Both the position numbers and the translations under genes were made by a program. Of a stretch of 40,398 nucleotides of DNA, positions 35,532 to 40,398 are shown piece after piece. Source of the DNA: Candidatus Kapaibacterium sp. Lineage in GTDB: Bacteria > Bacteroidota > Ignavibacteria > Kapaibacteriales > UBA7675. The notes under the pieces were generated by a model, which had not been told where the DNA came from, did not search any database, and worked only from the letters and a program-made list of their open reading frames with translations. Positions within the stretch are counted from its first letter, which is position 1, and each line of letters starts with the position of its first letter. The DNA lies in NCBI GenBank assembly GCA_028284775.1, contig JANQRB010000032.1, positions 1 to 40,398 on the forward strand, in the 5' to 3' direction.

Positions 35532-36128
35532 ATGGCGCAGGAGTTTTTCGCGGCGCAGCGTCCGCAGCACGGATTGCGATATGCCGAGTATACGCAATTG
35601 ATGGAGTCTAAGGCGGCGCAAAGCGACGAAGATGCTGAGAGTCCTTCCCGGCGGCGCTATACCGAACTGAATCTGAAACGTTCGCGGCGTATTCGCAAAA
35701 GCTTTCAACCCTCCGAAGCCCTGCGCGCGGCCATGCAGGCGATTTCACAGCCGCAGTTATGGATGGTGATTACCGAGCCCTGGTGCGGCGATTCGGCTCA
35801 ATGTCTGCCCCAGATCGAAGGGATTGCAGCTGCGAGTGCGTCGGTCGAGCTTCGGATAATCCTGCGGGACAGTAATCTCGACATCATGGATCTCTATCTG
35901 ACCAATGGCAAGCGCGGTATTCCAAAGCTGGTGGCCTTTGCAGCCGATGGTCGCGAGCTCTTCGCCTGGGGCCCCCGACCGCAGGCGGCACAGCAACTCT
36001 TCGACGATTCTCTCGCGGCGGGACACAGTAATCGCGAGCGCTACGAAGCTCTGCATCTCTGGTATGCCCGCAACCGGGGCGCAGATCTCGATCGTGAGTT
36101 CAGAATGCTGCTTGCATCGCATCACTGA
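35532..36128 (+). CDS. Thioredoxin-like protein (Thioredoxin_9 type)
   Basis: 198 residues from ATG 35532, which has GGAAG 6 bases upstream; the open frame further upstream is probably untranslated. After a helical N-terminus (FFAAQRPQHGLRYAEYTQLM) the thioredoxin fold contains MVITEPWCGDSAQCLPQIEGI at about 78-98, then LRIILRDSNLDIMDLYLTNG, the cis-proline segment RGIPKLVAF and a glycine turn. This WCGDxAQ signature is known from the thioredoxin-like family PF14595 as I recall it. The usual CxxC is absent; the cysteines are C85 and C91. Probably a cytoplasmic redox or scaffold protein (no signal peptide). It may share a transcript with gcvT. Confidence 0.85.
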   Translation: MAQEFFAAQRPQHGLRYAEYTQLMESKAAQSDEDAESPSRRRYTELNLKRSRRIRKSFQPSEALRAAMQAISQPQLWMVITEPWCGDSAQCLPQIEGIAAASASVELRIILRDSNLDIMDLYLTNGKRGIPKLVAFAADGRELFAWGPRPQAAQQLFDDSLAAGHSNRERYEALHLWYARNRGADLDREFRMLLASHH

Positions 36129-36178
36129 AGGCTGATCCTCTCTCCTGCCGACCTAAGCCGAGCATCATATCGGAGCCA

Positions 36179-39100
36179 TCACTCCGCTTCGTTGGGAATC
36201 ATGATCGTAACTTCCGTTCCGGCCGCGCGGCCGCTGGAGTCGTGCAGATCTGCAATCGCAAAGGAAAAGTCACCTCTATAAAGTTCGGACATCATAGCAA
36301 AGCGCTCGGCGGTAACTTCCAAGCCATGCGAGCGATGGCCGCTGTCTCGGTCACGCTTCAGTTCAGCCGCCTTAGCGCGGCCGATGCCGCTATCGCGCAC
36401 TTTGCACTGAATAGCATCCGGGACGGCCTCGATCGTAATCAGCAGACTCCCCGGCCCCGACTGCGGCATCAGACCATGTTTAATCGCATTTTCGACAAAG
36501 GGCTGGATTAACAAAGGCGGCACAGCGACATCATCGAGCGGCAGGCCTTCTTCAATATCGATTGAGTAGGTGAAGCGGCCGCGAAATCGCATCGCCTCCA
36601 GGGTCAGATACCATTCAAGCGCTTTGAGCTCTTCGTCCAGAGTGGAGATGTCGCGCCGTGAATTTTCCAGCGTAGCGCGCATCAGACGGGCAAAAGCCGT
36701 CAGATAGGAAATGGCTGCGTCGGAATCATTGTGGGCAATATAGTTAACAATCGAATTGAGCGTGTTAAACATAAAATGCGGATTCATCTGCGCCCGCAGT
36801 GTTTTTAACTGTGTCTCGCGCAGCTTGGTGCGCAGCTCCGAGCGGTTGCGGACATATTGAATCCGCAATACCACGGGCGTCGCCAGCAGCGCCAGGAGCA
36901 GCACGCTGACGCCGGCCCGGAACCACAGTTGCTGCCAGAACGCCGGCCTGATGTCGATCAGCAGATGTGTTTCGGCGCCGGCGAGCTGGTTGTCATGCAA
37001 TTTACTGCGCAGCCGAAACAGATACCGCGCGGGTGGCACATTGGTGTAAACCGCCTCCTGAGTCGTCTCCCCGGCAATTCGCCAGTCGGGATCGAAGCCC
37101 TCCAATTGATATTCATACTTAGTGCTGATCATCGTCGAATAATTCAAGGTTGAAAAGCGCATAGTGAAGAAATTCTCGTCGTGCTCCAGGCGAATGCCTG
37201 CTTTACAGGCAATGGACGAATCCGCGCGATAGTCGACGCCGGCGACTTCGAATTCCGAGATAAAGGCCGCGGGGGCGGTCCGACTTTGACGCAGGCTATC
37301 GGGGTGAAATCTGACCACTCCACCCTTGCCGCCGAAAAACATCTCGCCGGATCGGCTGCGCAAACAGGCTTTGAAATGGAACTCCTCGATACCGAGATCC
37401 CGCGCGTTGATCGTTCGTGTGAAGGTCTCCCGCTGCGGATCGAACACCGACAGGCCCTTCAATGTACTGATCCACAACTTGCCCTTGCTGTCTTCCAGAA
37501 TACCGCAGACGACATTCGAGCTCAGACCGCTCCGCTGATCAAAGCTCGTGAAGCTTTCGCGTTGCCCGTCAAATTTGTTAATTCCGCCCCCGGCTGTCGC
37601 CAACCAGAGCGAGGCCGCGCGGCCTTTGTGAATGTACCACACGCGATCGTCGCTAAGGCTGGTCGGGTCGTTGGCTTCGTGGCGAAACAGGCGAAAGGTC
37701 TCGGCAACGGGGTCGAAGATACTCATACCCTCGTCCGTACCGATATATACCGTTCCATCTGCGACGCGCCTGATGCAGAGTATGCGATTTTTACGCACAT
37801 TCGACGTATCACCGGCGTCGACATACAAAACCCGACGTTGGCCAGTGACCGGATTGTAGCGAACGAGGCCGCGCCCCAGGGAACCGACCAGCAGATCGTT
37901 CGGATTCAGCTCCTCGATGGCCCACAAACCATGAATAACAAGCAGGCCATGCCGGTCGAAGCTTTGGGAATGGGGGTCAAATCGGCAGAAGCCCCAATTC
38001 GTTGCAAGCCAGATCCGGCCCTGCGAGTCTTCAAAGATGTAGTTGACGATGTCATTCGGCAGGCTGGTCGTATCGCCCTCTATTTTCCGGAAACAGCGGA
38101 ATTCGTCAGATTCACCCGACCGCAGGCTCAAGCCGTCGGTCGTGCCGATATAGATTTCGCCCTTGCTGCTCTCCATAATTGACCGCACCCGCGCACCGCA
38201 TAAACCGCTCCGGCTCCGGACCGCTGCTCCGACCTGGTGGAAATTCCGGCGACGCTTGCTGATCTGGTACAGCCCTTCGTCCGTGGTAATCCAGATCACG
38301 CCATTGCGATCTTCGGCGATGCGTTTGCTCCAGCCTTCGACTCTGAGCGTCGCTTCGGATTCGTCCCCTTCCCAGCGATTCCGATAATAGATTTCTTCCG
38401 TCTCGAGATCGATCGCAACAGGGCCGCTCTGATGAAATAGAATCCAGAGGATGTTGTCGCGATCGATAAGCAGATCTTTGATCTCAGCAAACCTGTCAGC
38501 GGGATCGAGACGTGGCCTGATCGGAAAGCGCCAGACCGAATCTCGAACCGTGTCGTAGCAAAACACGTCGGCATAGCCGCCGGCCCACACAATGTTGTTG
38601 TCGTCGATAAACATCGAACGCAGGCCGGACGAGAAGGGCGGCTGTGCCGGTATGGAAGGGTCCGCGGCCTCCCTCTGCGTGTCAGGGGCATAAATGCGAT
38701 GCGAAAAAACGGCGACGTGGTATTTACTGAGTCCGTCAAGCGCCAGCCTGGGATTGTCAGTATAGTCGCTGATCAGATCGCGCTGCGGGTCATAGACCAC
38801 TAGGCCCGAGCTTTTGGTGCCGATCCAGGTATGGCCGTCCCGCGTGGCGTCAATGTGATACAAAATTCCCCGAGGCGCTTCATGCGCATCGCCCTTGCCG
38901 CCGTATACAAAGCAGGAATCCAGACTGCGCTGGTAGCGATACAGATTCGGTTGGCTGCCGACCGTGATGATCCACATATTGTCGATGCCATCATCGCAAA
39001 AGCCGATAACTTCCTTGCCCGCCAGCATATCGAAAAGACGCGGATTGATGCGTTCGTTCGCCATTGTTTCACGCAATGGATCGAAGAGATGGATCCCCGT

Positions 39101-39454
39101 CGTATTGCCGCCGATCCACATCAATCCATCGCGATCGAGATACAGCACTTTAACATCATTAGCGCCTGAAGAGTCAATGTGGCTGTGTCGAAAGTGACGG
39201 AAGCGATAGCCGTCATAGCGCTGCAAACCTTCCCGGGTAGCAAACCACATAAATCCCAGCGAATCCTGCAGCAGATCCGTCACATAGGTATCGGACATTT
39301 CGTCTGTATCAATCCGATTGAGCTGAAAGTGAATCTCGCGGCCCGGGCAGGGACGTGATGCGCCGGCGATTAGGAGTGCGATTAGGAGTGCGATTTGCAG
39401 CGCCAGTAAAAATCTGAAGCCTGGTTGTGGCGGTGTCGGCTTAGCCTCTGTCAC
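36179..39454 (-). CDS. Two-propeller sensor histidine kinase (Reg_prop / Y_Y_Y / LytS-type HisKA)
   Basis: A 1091-residue membrane sensor. An N-terminal signal anchor (FLLALQIALLIALLIAGAS) precedes a periplasmic region of many Reg_prop repeats (DLLQDSLGFMWFATREGLQRYDG, SMFIDDNNIVWAGGYADVFCYD, YIFEDSQGRIWLATNWGFCRFD and others), enough for two seven-bladed propellers. A Y_Y_Y domain follows (~760-840), then a second membrane helix (~847-867) and a LytS-type kinase with phospho-acceptor H893 (MNPHFMFNTLNSIVNY) and ATPase motifs (QPFVENAIKHGL, DSGIG). The architecture matches Bacteroidota nutrient sensors, but there is no C-terminal AraC regulator and no response regulator beside it. The start is GTG at 39454 with an upstream GGGAG. 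The ligand is unknown. Confidence 0.92.
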   Translation of the reverse strand: MTEAKPTPPQPGFRFLLALQIALLIALLIAGASRPCPGREIHFQLNRIDTDEMSDTYVTDLLQDSLGFMWFATREGLQRYDGYRFRHFRHSHIDSSGANDVKVLYLDRDGLMWIGGNTTGIHLFDPLRETMANERINPRLFDMLAGKEVIGFCDDGIDNMWIITVGSQPNLYRYQRSLDSCFVYGGKGDAHEAPRGILYHIDATRDGHTWIGTKSSGLVVYDPQRDLISDYTDNPRLALDGLSKYHVAVFSHRIYAPDTQREAADPSIPAQPPFSSGLRSMFIDDNNIVWAGGYADVFCYDTVRDSVWRFPIRPRLDPADRFAEIKDLLIDRDNILWILFHQSGPVAIDLETEEIYYRNRWEGDESEATLRVEGWSKRIAEDRNGVIWITTDEGLYQISKRRRNFHQVGAAVRSRSGLCGARVRSIMESSKGEIYIGTTDGLSLRSGESDEFRCFRKIEGDTTSLPNDIVNYIFEDSQGRIWLATNWGFCRFDPHSQSFDRHGLLVIHGLWAIEELNPNDLLVGSLGRGLVRYNPVTGQRRVLYVDAGDTSNVRKNRILCIRRVADGTVYIGTDEGMSIFDPVAETFRLFRHEANDPTSLSDDRVWYIHKGRAASLWLATAGGGINKFDGQRESFTSFDQRSGLSSNVVCGILEDSKGKLWISTLKGLSVFDPQRETFTRTINARDLGIEEFHFKACLRSRSGEMFFGGKGGVVRFHPDSLRQSRTAPAAFISEFEVAGVDYRADSSIACKAGIRLEHDENFFTMRFSTLNYSTMISTKYEYQLEGFDPDWRIAGETTQEAVYTNVPPARYLFRLRSKLHDNQLAGAETHLLIDIRPAFWQQLWFRAGVSVLLLALLATPVVLRIQYVRNRSELRTKLRETQLKTLRAQMNPHFMFNTLNSIVNYIAHNDSDAAISYLTAFARLMRATLENSRRDISTLDEELKALEWYLTLEAMRFRGRFTYSIDIEEGLPLDDVAVPPLLIQPFVENAIKHGLMPQSGPGSLLITIEAVPDAIQCKVRDSGIGRAKAAELKRDRDSGHRSHGLEVTAERFAMMSELYRGDFSFAIADLHDSSGRAAGTEVTIMIPNEAE

Positions 39455-39859
39455 TTCCGTTAGCTCTCCCTTCTCGTCCGGAATTTGTGCGGCATGCTAA
39501 CCACGCGGCTCAGGCGGTACTGCATCTAAAATCCTGGCCGACGCCGTAGCTTCGATCGCTGCACTCCGGCCCTTGACGACCTGCGCCGCCCGGCCGGGGC
39601 AACAAGCAATCGCACTCTCCGTGGCACTTCGCCTCTCGCTGCGATTCGCACAGAACAAAAATATACCCAAATTCGACACAATGCATGGGCATCTTCTCTA
39701 CCTGGCGTCACGCCAGCGCGGACATCACGCAATTTCCGGACACACTCGCGGCTGCGCATCGACGGCCCTTCTCCTTCAGTCAGGTATCTGCGAAAAGTCA
39801 TCCGACGAGCCTCAGGCGGACCCCGAGAGAGGAGTCGCGGGCGTCCGCAATAGCTGTAA
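39455..39859. other. Intergenic region upstream of the sensor kinase
   Basis: About 400 bp with no convincing gene; short frames on both strands lack ribosome binding sites. A tight CTGGCG-TCA-CGCCAG hairpin lies at 39702-39716. The kinase promoter should lie here, but no clear boxes were identified. Confidence 0.5.
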
Positions 39860-39862
39860 AGC

Positions 39863-39898
39863 AAAAAAAGCCGGACACATTAATCTGTGTCCGGCTTT
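39863..39898 (-). terminator. Rho-independent terminator of the right-edge T9SS gene
   Basis: AAAGCCGGACACA (39867-39879) and TGTGTCCGGCTTT (39886-39898) form a perfect 13-bp stem with a 6-base loop. On the minus strand it is followed by a run of seven T including the stem end (complement of the A-run 39863-39869). It lies 39 bp after the stop of the gene to its right. Confidence 0.92.
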
Positions 39899-39937
39899 CT
39901 GATTATCCTGCCTCGCCGGTTGTTTAACTACCGACGT

Positions 39938-40398
39938 TTAGCGTTTAACGACGGCCAGCCTCATCAGAGTATAGGGTCCGGCTTCCATACGCAGGTAATA
40001 AATTCCCGCGCCGAGGTCGGAGGCGTTAAAGTTGATGCGATGCTCACCCGCGCCGAAGCTTGCGCCGCTGATCAGCACGGCAACTTTTTCGCCGGCGGCA
40101 TTGAAGACCGTCATTGTCACGTCCGTTTCAACCGGTACAGCGAATTTGAGACTCGTTTCGCGGCTGAAGGGATTCGGATACAATTCCTCAAAGCGATAGC
40201 CCGCTTCTTCAGCGTCATTCGTCGATGAGACGGTACCGATACGGAAGAGAGGCGAACGATCATATTCCAACTCGGGATCGCCGGGGTAGTATGCCCGCAA
40301 CTGAGCAGCGCCGGCGTTCAATTCGGGGATGACCCAGTTCGTAAAGAAGTCACTCGCCTTGACGTCCTGCAGCACCGGCAGCCATGTCGTGCCGCCAT
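39938..40398 (-). CDS. C-terminal part of a T9SS-exported protein (start beyond window)
   Basis: The frame is open to the window edge (first visible residues GGTTWLPVLQDVKASDFFTNW), so only the last ~153 residues are seen. The visible part ends in a T9SS type A sorting domain: RFEELYPNPFSRETSLKF, VTMTVFNAAGEKVAVLISG, GEHRINFNASDLGAGIYYLRM, ending in VVKR. The short segment before it (FRIGTVSSTNDAEEAGYR) is a linker. The upstream part, with TNWVIPELNAGAAQLRAYYPG, is not recognisable on its own. What the main domain does cannot be said. A perfect terminator follows the stop. Confidence 0.9.
   Translation of the reverse strand, partial: GGTTWLPVLQDVKASDFFTNWVIPELNAGAAQLRAYYPGDPELEYDRSPLFRIGTVSSTNDAEEAGYRFEELYPNPFSRETSLKFAVPVETDVTMTVFNAAGEKVAVLISGASFGAGEHRINFNASDLGAGIYYLRMEAGPYTLMRLAVVKR

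Noticed and set aside
37181..38182. Plus-strand 333-codon frame opposite the sensor kinase
   Set aside because: It is a shadow of the repeat-rich propeller coding sequence and carries no recognisable domain.

Overview
The window looks like chromosomal DNA of a moderately GC-rich bacterium (roughly 55 % by eye) that exports proteins through a type IX secretion system (T9SS). Three genes (21213-23486, 27604-30372 and the partial one at 39938-40398) end in a 'YPNP'- or 'WPDP'-type C-terminal sorting domain, and there is a two-propeller LytS-type sensor kinase of the kind common in Bacteroidota. This points to the Bacteroidota/Ignavibacteriota/Kapabacteria group or another T9SS-bearing FCB-like phylum (Calditrichota and similar). 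Several genes have clear Shine-Dalgarno sequences, which argues against typical Bacteroidota. I cannot place it more precisely. I recognise no tRNA, rRNA, CRISPR array, phage gene or transposase.

Layout. 1-8960 is mostly minus strand: ftsY (cut by the edge), pgsA, a sodium:solute symporter, a UDP-glucose-4-epimerase-like enzyme, purD, a secreted alpha/beta hydrolase and a short-chain dehydrogenase. 8975-16580 is a minus-strand housekeeping block: secG > yqeY > mutS2 > accC > alaS > SDR. A divergent plus-strand block, 16762-20592, holds an HU/IHF protein, a membrane-anchored TPR protein, a 31-residue AURKAIP1/COX24-type basic protein followed by a strong terminator, and leuS. 20593-31292 is an accessory stretch with long intergenic regions. 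It carries an Asp-box (YCF48-like) T9SS protein, a 0.8-kb array of 66-bp tandem repeats, an unrecognised lipoprotein, a large SBBP-like T9SS protein, and a small protein with a GIY-YIG-like core. 31293-36128 returns to compact housekeeping genes: miaE-fmt-glycerophosphodiesterase as a tight operon, a convergent outer-membrane-type protein, gcvT and a thioredoxin-like protein. The right end is a 1091-residue sensor histidine kinase and the 3' end of another T9SS cargo gene with its terminator.

How the parts connect. Several genes serve translation and protein targeting: alaS, leuS, fmt, miaE, yqeY, the COX24-like protein, ftsY and secG. SecG and FtsY act at the general export step that T9SS cargo must pass before reaching the outer membrane. 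The secretion machinery itself is not in the window. The least expected material is non-coding: the tandem array, related hairpins near 6 kb whose stems vary in a compensatory way around a nearly fixed 12-base loop, and a nested double inverted repeat between secG and yqeY.
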